From contig NZ_AP023054.1 of NCBI RefSeq assembly GCF_019703835.1, positions 2,541,580 to 2,605,579 on the forward strand: a DNA stretch of 64,000 nt, in the 5' to 3' direction. A model generated the notes under the pieces. It was not told the DNA's origin, made no database searches, and saw only the letters and a program-made list of their open reading frames with translations. Position numbers and translations under genes: made by a program. Origin of the DNA: Thaumasiovibrio subtropicus (GTDB lineage: Bacteria; Pseudomonadota; Gammaproteobacteria; Enterobacterales; Vibrionaceae). Of this stretch, positions 19,159-30,295 are shown in pieces (position 1 is the first letter of the stretch; each line of letters starts with the position of its first letter).

Positions 19159-21051
19159 TTACAACGCAAGCGTGCTAAACGCGCGTTGGATCTCGGTAGA
19201 AAATTGACAAGAGTCAACACCACGTCCCAGCGCCACATCCATTCGGTTGAGCAGTTGCGCGATCATGAAGTTTTCATCATCCATGGCAATGCCAGCCGAA
19301 CGACCTGATTCCGAGACAAAGGTATGGCCTTTATACACAGTCGCTTTTACACCAATATCCTTGATATTTTCAGGTTTCACGGTATAAGGACTTGCCTCAA
19401 GCACAGCAAAGTTTGCCAGCTTACCCACTTCAATACTGCCCACTTCATTATCTAAACGCGCAGTATAAGCGGAGTCAAGCGTCACTGCACGTAGCGCTTC
19501 TTGTGCGGTAATTCGCTCTTGTGGCCCCAATACTTTGCCAGAAAGTCCGGTACGGTTCACACTCGCCCACATCATCATCAACGGACTCGCCGGTGCCATT
19601 GGCGCATCTGAATGCAAGGATAGACGACCGCCCGCATCAAGGAACGAACGACCACGAGACATTTCTGAGGCGCGTTCAGGACCGATACCAAACTGGCTAT
19701 AGTTCTCACCAAGAACATGGGTATAGAACGGATTAACACTAAAGCTTGCGCCCGCTTCTACCGCGCGTGGAATATCGTCTTTATCCGTGAACCCTAAATG
19801 GTGGAAGTCTGTACGGTGGTCATCGCGCGGATGCGCTTTGTTAAGCTTTTCAAGAATACCTACCGCAGTATCAAAGCCTAAGTCACCATTGGCATGGATG
19901 ACCGCAGTATAACCTTCTTGCCAATAAGCACCCCAAATACTTTCTAATTGGTCAGGGTACATCATCCACTCGCCGTCATGACCGTCGGTATAACCGTCTT
20001 TCATTTGCATGAGCTGAGAATACATTGCACCATCAGCAAAAAGCTTGACGTGGTTTGGCATCCACTTCACCTGTTCGCCCTGTGTGCTCGGGTTAGTCAC
20101 TTGTGCCTTATGCATTGCGAGTATTTTGTCGTTATCACCGCCAGCAAAAGCATTAAGCATGAAAGCTGATGGCATCATCCAATAGTCCATACCGAAATCA
20201 CCGCTCTCAAAGATGCTCACCATCAATTTGATTGTGTCATCGTCCACGGAGATCCCCGGGTCAATAGCAGTGGTAACCCCTGCAGATTGCATGTACTGCT
20301 TGGTGCGCTCAAAGCCTTTATGAATCAAACCTTGCTGAGCCATCGTACCAATCACGGTTGGTAAGATTATCGGCCCACCTTGCTCAAACGCATGCCCAGC
20401 TTCCCAGTCCAAATGGTTATAGCCATAAGCCTCACCTTGCCAGTCCGCTTCGGTCCAGCCAAACATCGCCAGCGCTTGATCATTAAAGAACATTTCATGG
20501 AATGAACGATGCCAAACCACAATAGGACGATCGCTTGAAATCTCGTTTAAGAGTGATTTATTGATGTTTCCACCGTGGAAATATTGATGATATCCCCAAA
20601 TCCACAATGGCTCACCTTCTGCAAGCTCCGCGTCTAACTCTTTGATACGGGCAATAAACGCGTCTTCGCTTTGCACCCCTTTCACATCTCCCCAAGGTAG
20701 CGTCCAATCTGCAGGGGTAATAAACTCCAACGGGGTCAGAATACCCAATAACCAAGCATGAAGATGCGGTTCAACAAATCCAGGGGTTAACACTTGCTCT
20801 TCAAAATCCGTGTTTAGCGTAAAGCCTTCCGTTTCACCATACTGCTTCAACAACGCATCGGTTTCACCAACGGCAATGATCTCGCCTTCATGCACCGCAA
20901 CAGCTTGTGCAGTAGGCTGGTCATTGTTCATCGTGATGATCTCTTGCGCGGTAAACAAAGTCACATCGCTCAATTCAGTCGCAACCGCGGTATGGGTTGC
21001 TATCGCGATTGACACGCCCAGGGCAGCTTTTTTAAACGTCTTATTCAACAT
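19159..21051 (-). CDS. exported YtcJ-like amidohydrolase
   Basis: A 630-aa metal-dependent hydrolase of the amidohydrolase_3/YtcJ group. The N-terminus MLNKTFKKAALGVSIAIATHTAVA is a signal peptide, so it is periplasmic. Metal ligands: PGFVEPHLHAWL (HxH), a Lys in HVKLFADGAMYSQ, AVIHANGD, FHHLGF and SLHSDAPMAP. It is 80-100 residues longer than typical family members. Substrate unknown (amide, ester or formamide-type compounds are hydrolysed by relatives). Two outer-membrane barrel genes lie upstream on the same strand. Confidence 0.85.
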   Translation of the reverse strand: MLNKTFKKAALGVSIAIATHTAVATELSDVTLFTAQEIITMNNDQPTAQAVAVHEGEIIAVGETDALLKQYGETEGFTLNTDFEEQVLTPGFVEPHLHAWLLGILTPLEFITPADWTLPWGDVKGVQSEDAFIARIKELDAELAEGEPLWIWGYHQYFHGGNINKSLLNEISSDRPIVVWHRSFHEMFFNDQALAMFGWTEADWQGEAYGYNHLDWEAGHAFEQGGPIILPTVIGTMAQQGLIHKGFERTKQYMQSAGVTTAIDPGISVDDDTIKLMVSIFESGDFGMDYWMMPSAFMLNAFAGGDNDKILAMHKAQVTNPSTQGEQVKWMPNHVKLFADGAMYSQLMQMKDGYTDGHDGEWMMYPDQLESIWGAYWQEGYTAVIHANGDLGFDTAVGILEKLNKAHPRDDHRTDFHHLGFTDKDDIPRAVEAGASFSVNPFYTHVLGENYSQFGIGPERASEMSRGRSFLDAGGRLSLHSDAPMAPASPLMMMWASVNRTGLSGKVLGPQERITAQEALRAVTLDSAYTARLDNEVGSIEVGKLANFAVLEASPYTVKPENIKDIGVKATVYKGHTFVSESGRSAGIAMDDENFMIAQLLNRMDVALGRGVDSCQFSTEIQRAFSTLAL

Positions 21052-21206
21052 CTCAATACACCTTAAACAACAGTTATACTATATTGTAAGAGAGAAAATA
21101 AGAACGAAAAAAACTCTAAGAACCCTTATTCGTTGTAAAAAAACAACGAATAAAAGACCAACTTTGTGATCGAAAGGTGTTTACTGATACAGATTCGCCG
21201 TCTGCA

Positions 21207-22301
21207 TTAAAAGGCTTCTTGAATACCCACATAAAAGCCATCGTTGCCATCATTGCCAATCGCGATATCGAAGCGGAAATGAACGCGTGCCTGAGGCTGA
21301 ATGGCATAACGCACACCCGCACCCGCAGAGTAGTAGAGATTATCGTTATCAAACTGACGTGCGGTTTCACCTCGCAACGCCCCTAACCCACCAAAACCAA
21401 CCAGCTTCCATTTGTCAGAAATGTGGTAACGGTACTCTGCTTGGGCAGCATACAAAGCTTCACCCATGTACTCACCTGCATTAAAGCCACGCAGCACATT
21501 ATTACGGCCTAAAAATGACTGCCCGGAGACTGGCGTGCCTTTCTCGACAACATTAGCAACTGACTGAAGTGCAATGACATCATTCTGGTTCACGGTCATA
21601 TAATGGCGCGCATCGACACGCAGCTGTTTTGCATTATATTCACTACCAAGGGCTTTGATGCTCATTGAAGGGCTTAACTCAATCATAGAGCCTTGCATTG
21701 GATAGAAGTTGTTATCACGTGTGTCGTAACTGACAGCAAGGAAAAGTCCAGCGGTGTTGGTACTACTCATGTTACGGGCATCGACAAAGTCGTCGCCAGC
21801 GGCATTGAGACCCTTCGCGATGTTGCGCCCCCAGTAGCCGCCGCCACCGAACCAGAAATTATGCCCGATGTCGAACATCAGACGTTGACCGATAACGATG
21901 TTGTCCGAGTTATATTTCACCTCTTCATTGGGATCACAGTCATTCGCATCATTTGGGCAGCTTTGCTTAAAGCTGTTGTTAACGTGCCAATTCCCAACAA
22001 AAGAAATACTACGAATAGTATCGCTTTTTAATGAGGCATTATTCATTACCCAGAGGTTGTAACTGTCATTCGTCGTGTATTGCCCGCCCATCATCAACTG
22101 AGAGGGACGACTTTGTTCATCGGTTTGATAAAGGTAAGAGGCATTGAAGCCTAACCCGGTCCCCATCGAGGGGCTTGAGGACACCATCGGCGCCAATGCA
22201 AATGTCTTATCTTCCTTGATAGTGTCGTCGGTTTCCTTACCTTCAGCCATTCCCGCACTCAGAAAAACCCCAGCGAGAAAGAGATAAATTAATTTGTACA
22301 T
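21207..22301 (-). CDS. surface-antigen (D15/BamA-type barrel) outer membrane protein
   Basis: A 364-aa outer-membrane protein with signal peptide MYKLIYLFLAGVFLSAGMA. Features of the Omp85 C-terminal barrel without POTRA domains: alternating strands, AVSYDTRDNNFYPMQGSMIELS, FLGRNNVLRGFNAGEYMG and a final Phe (YVGIQEAF). A loop carries SCPNDANDCDPNEE, a calcium-site-like Asp-rich disulfide segment. Start moved to the ATG at 22301 to give a clean signal peptide. It may act in transport of a substrate or protein; unproven. Confidence 0.75.
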   Translation of the reverse strand: MYKLIYLFLAGVFLSAGMAEGKETDDTIKEDKTFALAPMVSSSPSMGTGLGFNASYLYQTDEQSRPSQLMMGGQYTTNDSYNLWVMNNASLKSDTIRSISFVGNWHVNNSFKQSCPNDANDCDPNEEVKYNSDNIVIGQRLMFDIGHNFWFGGGGYWGRNIAKGLNAAGDDFVDARNMSSTNTAGLFLAVSYDTRDNNFYPMQGSMIELSPSMSIKALGSEYNAKQLRVDARHYMTVNQNDVIALQSVANVVEKGTPVSGQSFLGRNNVLRGFNAGEYMGEALYAAQAEYRYHISDKWKLVGFGGLGALRGETARQFDNDNLYYSAGAGVRYAIQPQARVHFRFDIAIGNDGNDGFYVGIQEAF

Positions 22302-22417
22302 AATTAAATCCAACGACGAAAAATCCCCGACCATACGCGGCCGGGGATTGGGTCACAATCACTTGTTTTTTGAATCACTGATTCATTCAAGTAATAGCGT
22401 TGTGTATTGATATCTGC

Positions 22418-23179
22418 TTAGAAGAACCACTTCACGCCGATTTCAGCTTTTAGCTCGTAATCACCTTCAAGCTTCTCGCCGCCTAGGGTCATGTCTTGAT
22501 TACCGTAGGCAAGCTTAGTCATTAACCACTGCGAGCGATTTGACTTAATTGGCGCGTTAAACATCACGTTGTAAGTCGTTGACTCAGCTTTAATGTTGTC
22601 GCCAGAGACATTCATGTATTCAGGCCACGCTTGAACAAATGCACCACCGTCACCCAGAGGGATAGTCGCGAATAGGTTCAGCATGAAACCGTCAACTGAC
22701 TCACCCATGATCTCACCAAAGGTGTAGTTCGCGTTAGGGAATACCATCGCACCACCAGTAAAGGCTGGATTGATCAAACCAATAGCACCCACAGAACCTA
22801 ACATGGCATCTTCTGCGCCTTTCACATTGAAGTGAATCGCGTCAAGCATGAAGCCTGCACGTGGCATGTAAGCATTGTTGGTGGTGTGTACTTGGAAGTA
22901 CTGAGCGCGGCCATTTTTGTAGTTAATGCCGAAGTTATCGCCATCTTTGCCCGACGCATCGCCAAAGTTACCTTCAACAAAGCCAGCAAACTGGATATTT
23001 TCGCTCCATGCACCCGTGAACATAGAAGACATGCGCACGTCAGCATCAGAAGTGACGAAGAAAGCGGCTTGAGTATAAACGCGAGTTAAGTCAGACGGAT
23101 CGATCATCTCGTCTTCCGCGATAACAGGAGCAGCAGACAGCGCTGCGAGAATAGAAGCCGATAGAAGTAGTTTTTTCAT
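22418..23179 (-). CDS. outer membrane beta-barrel protein, unknown
   Basis: A 253-aa protein with signal peptide MKKLLLSASILAALSAAPVIA and amphipathic beta strands throughout, ending in IGVKWFF with the terminal aromatic residue expected for BAM-dependent insertion. No specific family is recognised. ATG at 23179 chosen over 23209 because it begins the signal peptide. It lies 117 bp upstream of the surface-antigen gene on the same strand and may form a unit with it and the amidohydrolase. Confidence 0.65.
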   Translation of the reverse strand: MKKLLLSASILAALSAAPVIAEDEMIDPSDLTRVYTQAAFFVTSDADVRMSSMFTGAWSENIQFAGFVEGNFGDASGKDGDNFGINYKNGRAQYFQVHTTNNAYMPRAGFMLDAIHFNVKGAEDAMLGSVGAIGLINPAFTGGAMVFPNANYTFGEIMGESVDGFMLNLFATIPLGDGGAFVQAWPEYMNVSGDNIKAESTTYNVMFNAPIKSNRSQWLMTKLAYGNQDMTLGGEKLEGDYELKAEIGVKWFF

Positions 23180-23339
23180 TTTGGGGTACCAATACAACAT
23201 AAACAACATTGCGCGCTAAAGAGAGTAAAATGGACAGCAGCTCAAATAGCGCGCTCAAGGATTAAGGCTATGTTCAGCTTTCCAAGCTGAACCTTAGCTG
23301 AACAACGTATTTATTAGGTAAATAATTAAATTAAAAGCG

Positions 23340-23361
23340 GCTGGTTTGAGAATAAACCAGC
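23340..23361 (-). terminator. possible terminator of the RND operon
   Basis: GCTGGTTT/AAACCAGC stem just downstream of the permease gene; the following T-run on the minus strand is interrupted (CGCTTTTAA). Confidence 0.5.
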
Positions 23362-23396
23362 AACTTTGTGCTATTTAATTAAATAATTATTAAAAG

Positions 23397-26300
23397 CTAT
23401 TTCCCTTTCACTTTTTCACGTAGACGTTGGAACACAGCATAGAAGCCCGGCGTCATCATTGAACCGACACACAATACCGCGAGCATGCCGCCGAGTAGCG
23501 CAAGACCTGTGGTATTTTGCGATACCGCCCCCGCACCTTCAGCAAACACCAATGGCAAGATACCGAGGATAAACGACCAAGACGTCATGTTCACCGCACG
23601 GAAACGCATCTTTCCGCCCTGAATAGCCGCGTCATCAATGCTGAGTCCTTCATCTTCACGCTTAATCTTCGAAAACTCCACCATCAAGATGGCATTCTTC
23701 GCTGCCAACGCAACCAGCAAGATCAAACCAATCTGCCCGTAGATTGACAACGCTTGACCACCCGCCAATAGCGCAGCAAAGGTACCAACCGCAGCAATTG
23801 GCGCAACAATGATGATTGCCGCAGGCAGTGCCCAAGATTCATACTGAGCAACCAAGAAGAGGTAAATGAAGACGAGCGCTAATGCCATCGCAATTTGTGC
23901 CGCGTTACCCGCCAACTTCTCTTGGTAAGCCATGTTAGTCCACTCGAAGGTGTAACCATCAGTCAGCACTTCATTAGCAACGCGCTCTAAAGCTTCAATG
24001 GCTTGGCCAGATGAGTAGCCCGGCGCAGGGTTCATCTGTAGGCGCGCCGCCGTTAGCATGTTGTAGCTGGTGACCATATCGGGCTCTAGCGTCGGCTCAA
24101 TCGTCGCGACAGCAGACAATGGCACTTGTGCACCAGTTGCGGAAGGCACATGAATACGCAACACATCTTCGAGATCATCACGCTGCTCACCTTTCGCCTG
24201 CACAAAGACACGATAGCTACGGCCATTCATAGCAAAGTCATTCACGTATGCAGAAGCCAGGTGGGTTGCCATTGCGTCATTAATCACACCGACTGCAACC
24301 CCCATTTGGCGCGCTTTTTCACGGTCAATAATGACATTGAAGTGAGGCACGTTGGCGCGGTAGGTCGTCATCGCATTGGTGATCTCAGGCGCTTGGTTTG
24401 CCGCGGCCATCAGGGTATACGTCATGGTCGCTAGCTCTTGCGCACTACGACCCGCGGTATCCTGAATCATCACTTCAAGTGCATCACCAATACCGATACC
24501 CGGAATAGGTGGTAGACCCATTGCAATACTCATCGCCTTATCAATACTGTAAAGCTGCATGTTAAGACGTTGCGCGACAGCTTGTTGAGTATGGTCACCG
24601 TCCATTGCAAGACGCTCATCCCAGCTCTTCAAGTTAACGAAAAGCGCTGCTGCGTTTGAAGATACACCACCCGACAATGCGTTAAATCCAACCGCGGCCG
24701 CAAAGTCTTCAATCGCTGGGTCGTTGGCTAGAATCGCTTCTGCTTGTGTCACAATCTCTTGCGTACGTGCTTTAGATGCGTTGTCTGGCAGGAACATGGC
24801 GACAGCAAGTACCCCCTTGTCTTCAGACGGGACGAAAGCGGTGGGTACTTTGTCATTCATCGCAACCATGGCACCAATTGCCACAACAAACGAGACAAAC
24901 AAAACAATCGATTTACGGACAAACACAGTGACGACTTTGCCGTAACCTTCAGTGATCTTGTCGAAGACTCGGTTGAAGGCGATAAACCAGCCAGCAGGCT
25001 TATCAACACGCTTCATGACCATGGCACACAGTGCCGGAGATAGGGTCAATGCGTTAACCGCTGACAGGACCAGTGCAATACAAATGGTGATCGAGAACTG
25101 CGCGAACATCAGGCCAGTAATACCCGGGAGCATCGCCACCGGAATGAATACCGCCAGCATAACCAAGGTCGATGCAACAATTGGCCCCGTCACCTCTAAC
25201 ATGGCTTGCACTGTCGCTTCTTTGGCGTCCATTTCCGCATTTTCATGCAGAATACGCTCGACGTTCTCTACCACCAAGATGGCATTATCGACCACGATAC
25301 CGATAGCGAGGATCAAACCAAACAGCGTTACCGTATTGATGGTAAAACCGCCCAGTTGCATAAATGCAAAAGTACCAATCAAAGAGACAGGAATCGCCAC
25401 AATTGGGGCGAGTGTGGTGCGGATGTTGCCGAGGAACAGATAGGTTACCGCAATAACCAGCAGTACGGCGATCATCAAGGTTTTTGCAATCTCAGTGATC
25501 GATACTTCAACCGCCACGGTCGTATCATACGGAATGGCGTAAACCACACCCTCTGGCAATAGCGCTTCAATCTCTTCCAAAATGGCGACGGTTGCTGCAC
25601 CCGCTTCTAGCGCATTCGCACCCGGTGCCAGTGATGTCGTGACGAGCGCAGCAGGTTGACCATTGTAAGTCGCGTAAGCATCGAAGAACTGACGTTCAAC
25701 TTCCACTTTCGCCACGTCACCAAGATAGATTTGACTACCATCTGGGTTGGTTTTAACGATAATCTGCTGGAACTCTTCCGCCGAGCTGAGTCGCCCTTGC
25801 GTAATTAAGTTGTATTGCATCGCCGCGTTTTCACGGCTTGGACCTTGGCCAATACGCCCAGCAGGTACTACCGCATTCTGCTCACGAATCGCGTTTTTGA
25901 TATCGATAGTGCTTACCCCTAAGCTCGCCATGCGATCGATATCGGTCCACACACGCATACCATAGGTTGCACCCACCAAGTCAGCCGTTGCTAACCCAGG
26001 GACACGCGCCAAACGCTCCATGAAGTTCGCTTCGACCCAGCTATTCAGCTCAAGCTCATCCATCGCACCTTCAGGCGAATAGAAAGAGATCGCCATTAGG
26101 TCATCGGGAGACGCCTTACGAATACGCACACCACGGGCACGCACTTCAAATGGCAATAAGTTTTCCGCCGTCGCAACACGGTTGGAGACGTTAACCATCG
26201 CCATATCGGAGTCGATGCCGTTTTCAAACGTGATGTTTAAGAAGTAACGTCCATCGTTAGAAGAACGAGACTGCATGTAGACCATGCCTTCTACGCCGTT

Positions 26301-26510
26301 CACTTCCGATTCAATTGGGTTACCAATCACCTCTTTCACCGTTTCTGCACTCGCACCCGGCATAAAAGCAACAACACGCACCTGCGGTGGAGTGATACTC
26401 GGGTATTCCGAGATCGGCATGGTTTTAATCGCAATCAGACCAATTAGCGTCAGGAAAATCGAGATAACGAACGCAAACTTAGGTCTGTTAATAAAGAATT
26501 TACTTAACAT
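23397..26510 (-). CDS. RND efflux permease (HAE1/AcrB family)
   Basis: Proton-driven inner-membrane pump of a tripartite multidrug exporter, 1037 aa with 12 expected membrane helices and two large periplasmic loops. Key signs: [14 protein letters not shown] near the N-terminus, the proton-relay Asp pair in [15 protein letters not shown] (TM4), and [15 protein letters not shown] with the TM10 Lys. Last gene of a TolC-adaptor-permease operon; adaptor stop is 9 bp upstream. Drug spectrum cannot be read from sequence. Confidence 0.93.
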   Translation of the reverse strand: MLSKFFINRPKFAFVISIFLTLIGLIAIKTMPISEYPSITPPQVRVVAFMPGASAETVKEVIGNPIESEVNGVEGMVYMQSRSSNDGRYFLNITFENGIDSDMAMVNVSNRVATAENLLPFEVRARGVRIRKASPDDLMAISFYSPEGAMDELELNSWVEANFMERLARVPGLATADLVGATYGMRVWTDIDRMASLGVSTIDIKNAIREQNAVVPAGRIGQGPSRENAAMQYNLITQGRLSSAEEFQQIIVKTNPDGSQIYLGDVAKVEVERQFFDAYATYNGQPAALVTTSLAPGANALEAGAATVAILEEIEALLPEGVVYAIPYDTTVAVEVSITEIAKTLMIAVLLVIAVTYLFLGNIRTTLAPIVAIPVSLIGTFAFMQLGGFTINTVTLFGLILAIGIVVDNAILVVENVERILHENAEMDAKEATVQAMLEVTGPIVASTLVMLAVFIPVAMLPGITGLMFAQFSITICIALVLSAVNALTLSPALCAMVMKRVDKPAGWFIAFNRVFDKITEGYGKVVTVFVRKSIVLFVSFVVAIGAMVAMNDKVPTAFVPSEDKGVLAVAMFLPDNASKARTQEIVTQAEAILANDPAIEDFAAAVGFNALSGGVSSNAAALFVNLKSWDERLAMDGDHTQQAVAQRLNMQLYSIDKAMSIAMGLPPIPGIGIGDALEVMIQDTAGRSAQELATMTYTLMAAANQAPEITNAMTTYRANVPHFNVIIDREKARQMGVAVGVINDAMATHLASAYVNDFAMNGRSYRVFVQAKGEQRDDLEDVLRIHVPSATGAQVPLSAVATIEPTLEPDMVTSYNMLTAARLQMNPAPGYSSGQAIEALERVANEVLTDGYTFEWTNMAYQEKLAGNAAQIAMALALVFIYLFLVAQYESWALPAAIIIVAPIAAVGTFAALLAGGQALSIYGQIGLILLVALAAKNAILMVEFSKIKREDEGLSIDDAAIQGGKMRFRAVNMTSWSFILGILPLVFAEGAGAVSQNTTGLALLGGMLAVLCVGSMMTPGFYAVFQRLREKVKGK

Positions 26511-26518
26511 GACAACTC

Positions 26519-27577
26519 TTAGTTAGCAGCAACAACAGGAGCGCCTGCGCGAATACGCTGCAGACCACCAATAATCACAGGCTCGCCTGCGGCCAAGCCT
26601 TCTTGAACAACCACATCTTGACCTTGGCGATCAGCCACAGTCACATCACGACGTGTCGCCACACCTTCTTCGATGATCATCACATACTGTGAAGCCGTAT
26701 CTTGGTGAATGGCCTCATGCGGGATACGCACACCATTGACGTGATCAGCACTCACACCCACACGGGCGAACTGGTTAGGAATCAATACCGCTTCTTCGTT
26801 TTCAAAGGTTGCTGAAACCGAAATCGTGCCGTTAGTTGGGTTAACTTTGTTATCAACGAAGGTCACTTGTCCAAGCGCAGGATGAATAGCGTTGTCAATC
26901 TCAAGACTGACCCATACTGCGTCGTCATTGCGAAGATTCAAGTTCGTGATTTCACTTTCACGGACATTGAAGCTGACGTTAATAGGGTCAAGCATAACGA
27001 TGTCAGTCAGCGGGCCCATCGCGGTGCCGACCATATCACCGATGGAGAAGTTTGATTTGCCTAGCTGACCGCCATAAGGTGCGCGAACTTTGGTTTGTTC
27101 TAGGTTATCTAGCTGGACAACAACATTCGCTTGAGCAGACGTCACACGAGAACGCGCCATTTGCAGCTCGGCAATGCTTAAATCGATTTGCGCTTGAGCA
27201 ATACCACCCGTCTCTAGCATTTGCTGATTACGACTATGGTTTAGCTCAGTGATTTGCAGCGCTGCTTTTGCTTCTGCCAGTGTCGCAACTGCAGCGTCGT
27301 AAGCGGCTTTGTAGGGTGTTGGGTCAATTTCGAACAGCACATCACCTTGCTGCACCATGGCACCATCATCATAGAATTTTGCTTTTAAGTAGCCATTCAC
27401 ACGCGGGGTCAGCTTTGCAGATTCCACGGCTTCCATACGGCCAATTTGAAAAGTAACAGGAGTGTGGTCTAGTGCTTGTGCTTCAAACACCGTCACCGGT
27501 GTCGCAGGCGAGGCAAAACCAGCCGCACTGGTCATCGCCATGCTGGCAGCTACCAGAGTCAGGGAAAGTTTTTTCAT
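26519..27577 (-). CDS. RND efflux periplasmic adaptor (membrane fusion protein)
   Basis: Connects the permease with the TolC-type channel. The 352-aa product starts with signal peptide [22 protein letters not shown], lacking a lipobox Cys, so it is soluble or peptide-anchored unlike AcrA. The lipoyl/barrel-sandwich segments ([27 protein letters not shown] and [21 protein letters not shown] regions) flank a helical hairpin (about 90-150). Start at 27577 preferred over 27592. Lies between the tolC and permease genes. Confidence 0.92.
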   Translation of the reverse strand: MKKLSLTLVAASMAMTSAAGFASPATPVTVFEAQALDHTPVTFQIGRMEAVESAKLTPRVNGYLKAKFYDDGAMVQQGDVLFEIDPTPYKAAYDAAVATLAEAKAALQITELNHSRNQQMLETGGIAQAQIDLSIAELQMARSRVTSAQANVVVQLDNLEQTKVRAPYGGQLGKSNFSIGDMVGTAMGPLTDIVMLDPINVSFNVRESEITNLNLRNDDAVWVSLEIDNAIHPALGQVTFVDNKVNPTNGTISVSATFENEEAVLIPNQFARVGVSADHVNGVRIPHEAIHQDTASQYVMIIEEGVATRRDVTVADRQGQDVVVQEGLAAGEPVIIGGLQRIRAGAPVVAAN

Positions 27578-27715
27578 AACAGGTCTCTTCATTTACGACA
27601 TGAGCGTCGACATGGCAGCACCATCTCGATACGAAACGCTCGAACAACAAAAAAGGGTTAACAACAAAAAGGAGGTCATGGACAAGCAAACAACACCACA
27701 ACCTCAAAACAGAAA

Positions 27716-29068
27716 TTATTGGCGCTGAAGACCACCATTAATCGCAGTGATATCACTCGCCGAAAGGTCACCAGCAATAAACTTCAAGTTCAATGCCGCC
27801 AAGATAAAGTTAATTCTCGATTCACTCAGATCTTGCTTAGCGACAAACTCTTGGCGCGTGGCTGCGAGGACATCGACAGTGGTACGCGTACCGATTTCAA
27901 AGCCTTGTTGTGTGGCGCGTTTTGCCACTTCCGCGGATATCACGGCTTGTTCATAAGCGCGTTCGGCACTGATTAATGTGTGAAGATCTTTCTCCGCATT
28001 GCGGACTTGACGGGTAACACGTCGCGACGTTTGCTCTTGAATTTGCAGCGCTTGTTGGTATTGGATCTGCGCTTGTTCAACCTTGCTATCTGTCGCACCA
28101 CCACGGTAGACAGGTAACGTCATTGCAATGCCTAGCATCGCGGTAGCATTGTCATCCAAGTCTGCATACGCCGTTTTAGGCTGCGTCATTTGATTCGTAC
28201 GACTTTTTGAAGCAAAGGCGTATTTGAACTGCGCCATTAGACCCAATGACGGCATATGACCTGCTTCTGCTAACGCTATTTGTTCTTTGCTGAGGTCAAT
28301 GAGGTGAGATTGAACACGCATTTCTGGGTTGAAGCGTTGAGCTTGTTCTACCCAACTTAAACCAGGCTGCGCTTGAGGAATCGCCGCATCAAACGCGTCG
28401 TAGTTAAGCGGTTTCACCGAGGTATACTCTTCACCGGACAACTCAAACAACGTATCCAGTGATTTCTCTACCTCATTTTCTGCCATGATCACTGCCGCAT
28501 TAGCGAGATCATATTGAGCACGCGTTTCTTGCACATCATTCAAAGGAATAAGGCCGAGTTCATAGCGGCGCTCTGTCTGGCGCATGTGCTCTGAAATCGC
28601 AGCTTGCGTCGCATTGCTCAGTTCGAGGGCTTCCTGTGCTTTCACAGCATTGAAATAAGCCACAGCAACTTGCAGTGTTAAGCTATCTAAAGCGACTTCA
28701 TACGCCACCTCGCCAAGTTCTGCACCTTGCTGACTCATACGATTCGCTACGTTGAGCTCTTGGTTATAGAGGTTTTGGCCCAGCGTGACAGATGCTTCAG
28801 CACCTTGACCATCCGTCTCTGTTAAGGTCGTCCAATCGTTACGCAGCATGCCATACTGTAGGCCAGCATCGATTTGGGGGCGGTACAACGCTTTGGTTTG
28901 GTTTGTTTTTTCATTGGCAAGATCACGCGATAGCGCTGCGCCATGTAAACCGGGGTTATTTTGAAGGGTATGTTGATACAACTCGGTCAGGTCAACAGGC
29001 TTCGCAGTCGCAGAGAAACTGACTGCCAAGGTCACCAGACTCAGGGGCAGAACTTTCACATTCATCAT
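27716..29068 (-). CDS. TolC-family outer membrane efflux protein
   Basis: Outer-membrane channel of the RND pump, 450 aa. Signal peptide MNVKVLPLSLVTLAVSFSATA; two long helical-repeat halves each with TolC-type signatures (VALDSLTLQVAVAYFNAVKAQEAL; GFEIGTRTTVDVLAATRQ). The open frame begins with TTG at 29074; the ATG pair at 29068/29065 is more likely. First gene of the operon, 139 bp before the adaptor. A dedicated TolC copy inside the operon implies the housekeeping tolC is elsewhere. Confidence 0.92.
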   Translation of the reverse strand: MMNVKVLPLSLVTLAVSFSATAKPVDLTELYQHTLQNNPGLHGAALSRDLANEKTNQTKALYRPQIDAGLQYGMLRNDWTTLTETDGQGAEASVTLGQNLYNQELNVANRMSQQGAELGEVAYEVALDSLTLQVAVAYFNAVKAQEALELSNATQAAISEHMRQTERRYELGLIPLNDVQETRAQYDLANAAVIMAENEVEKSLDTLFELSGEEYTSVKPLNYDAFDAAIPQAQPGLSWVEQAQRFNPEMRVQSHLIDLSKEQIALAEAGHMPSLGLMAQFKYAFASKSRTNQMTQPKTAYADLDDNATAMLGIAMTLPVYRGGATDSKVEQAQIQYQQALQIQEQTSRRVTRQVRNAEKDLHTLISAERAYEQAVISAEVAKRATQQGFEIGTRTTVDVLAATRQEFVAKQDLSESRINFILAALNLKFIAGDLSASDITAINGGLQRQ

Positions 29069-29357
29069 TGTCAAACCACTAAAACATCAAGAACAACAGA
29101 AAAGGCATAACTATCATCAAAAACAGCGATGAAATACCATCAATAGAAGGTCATTAAACCTTTTCAGGTGTTAAACAGGTACCTGAACAGAAGCTGAATT
29201 TGCGCCAAATCATAATATTCCGATCAAAACCCATCATCTTGCTGAATGGATCACAACTTTTATCTATTTAATAAACTATTTAATAAATGTACTTGGGCTG
29301 CTTTTTTAATAAAAGGCTGTTAAAATCACAGCCAGTCCACGCAATGTAAGCATCCCT

Positions 29358-29630
29358 ATGAGTAATCCAATATTGACTGCCAAAGGGCGGGTAAAATGGT
29401 TCAACGATAAGAAAGGCTTCGGTTTCGCCGTACCAGACTGCGCTGCCATCGATGTGATGATTCATTTTAGTGCGATCGAAATGGATGGCTACAAGCGCCT
29501 CATTCCCGGACAACGTGTCTATATGGAGATAGAAGATCGCGGTGAAGAAGAAGGGTTAAAAGCAGTAAAAGTGGTGCCACAATCGATGTCACATGAAGAG
29601 GCAACAGAGGCCCTCAGACAACAGATGTAA
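29358..29630 (+). CDS. cold-shock-domain protein, divergent
   Basis: A 90-aa single-stranded nucleic-acid-binding protein. RNP1 is [17 protein letters not shown] and RNP2 is [11 protein letters not shown], in which Met-Ile replaces the usual Phe-Val of CspA. The loop VPDCAAI is unlike CspA, and there is a 20-residue acidic/helical tail ([14 protein letters not shown]). It is likely a growth-phase or stress chaperone of the CspD type rather than the main cold-inducible CspA. A terminator follows. Confidence 0.85.
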   Translation: MSNPILTAKGRVKWFNDKKGFGFAVPDCAAIDVMIHFSAIEMDGYKRLIPGQRVYMEIEDRGEEEGLKAVKVVPQSMSHEEATEALRQQM

Positions 29631-29656
29631 AAAACGGCGCCTATCACGCCGTTATT
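29631..29656. terminator. terminator between convergent genes
   Basis: AACGGCG/CGCCGTT stem with 7-base loop, A-run before and TATTT after. Confidence 0.65.
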
Positions 29657-29674
29657 TCATCCCACCACGCAAAT

Positions 29675-30184
29675 TTATTCAGATTCAATTGCGTCATTTG
29701 CCAATGTAATAATGTGTTTAAACTGCGCTTTAAGCATACGCAGCTCCTCTTCAAGCTGCAGGTTTCTGTTCTCGAGGCTCAGGTTACGTTGCTGAAGCTC
29801 ACGAATCCTCAAGTTAAGGACTTTAATCTGCTCATCCTCCAACTGCTCACTGCTTTCTTCAAACGTGACACCATCGTCGCGATCTAACGGCAAAAAGGGT
29901 GCGCGCCCTCGCTCTACACCATTCAACGCAGCCTTTTCTTCCACCAGCGCTTCACGATAGGGGTGAAATTGCCGCGGCGGTGACACGATACGATATTGCC
30001 CAACGGCTTCGGTCTCGATGAGCTTGACCCGTTCACATATCAACACACCAGAACGCACTAAAGGGAGAGGAAGGACGACCTGACTGACGATCTCCTCCAA
30101 TGTTAACCTTTGCCCTATATCTTGTTGCAAACAAAACTCTGCAACTTGTCTGACGTGGGGACTCATTTTTTCCAATTCCATCAA
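29675..30184 (-). CDS. unknown protein: winged-helix-like N-terminus plus leucine coiled coil
   Basis: A 169-aa soluble protein, not recognised. Residues 5-65 (MSPHVRQVAEFCLQQDIGQR, LTLEEIVSQV, ERVKLIETEAVGQYRIV) look like a small winged helix; residues 115-160 form a heptad coiled coil (VLNLRIRELQQRNLSLENRN and LQLEEELRMLKAQF), suggesting dimerisation. It is divergent from the AT-hook-like gene across a 111-bp shared promoter region, so a regulatory partnership is plausible but unproven. Confidence 0.6.
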   Translation of the reverse strand: MMELEKMSPHVRQVAEFCLQQDIGQRLTLEEIVSQVVLPLPLVRSGVLICERVKLIETEAVGQYRIVSPPRQFHPYREALVEEKAALNGVERGRAPFLPLDRDDGVTFEESSEQLEDEQIKVLNLRIRELQQRNLSLENRNLQLEEELRMLKAQFKHIITLANDAIESE

Positions 30185-30295
30185 CTCACCTCTTCAGTCT
30201 GATCGAGTACGACCTGTTGATGACAAAAATAGCTGCACATAAAAAACAATTTAATATATCATAAATTAATTATGTTAGCTGCTATAGAGTTCTTC

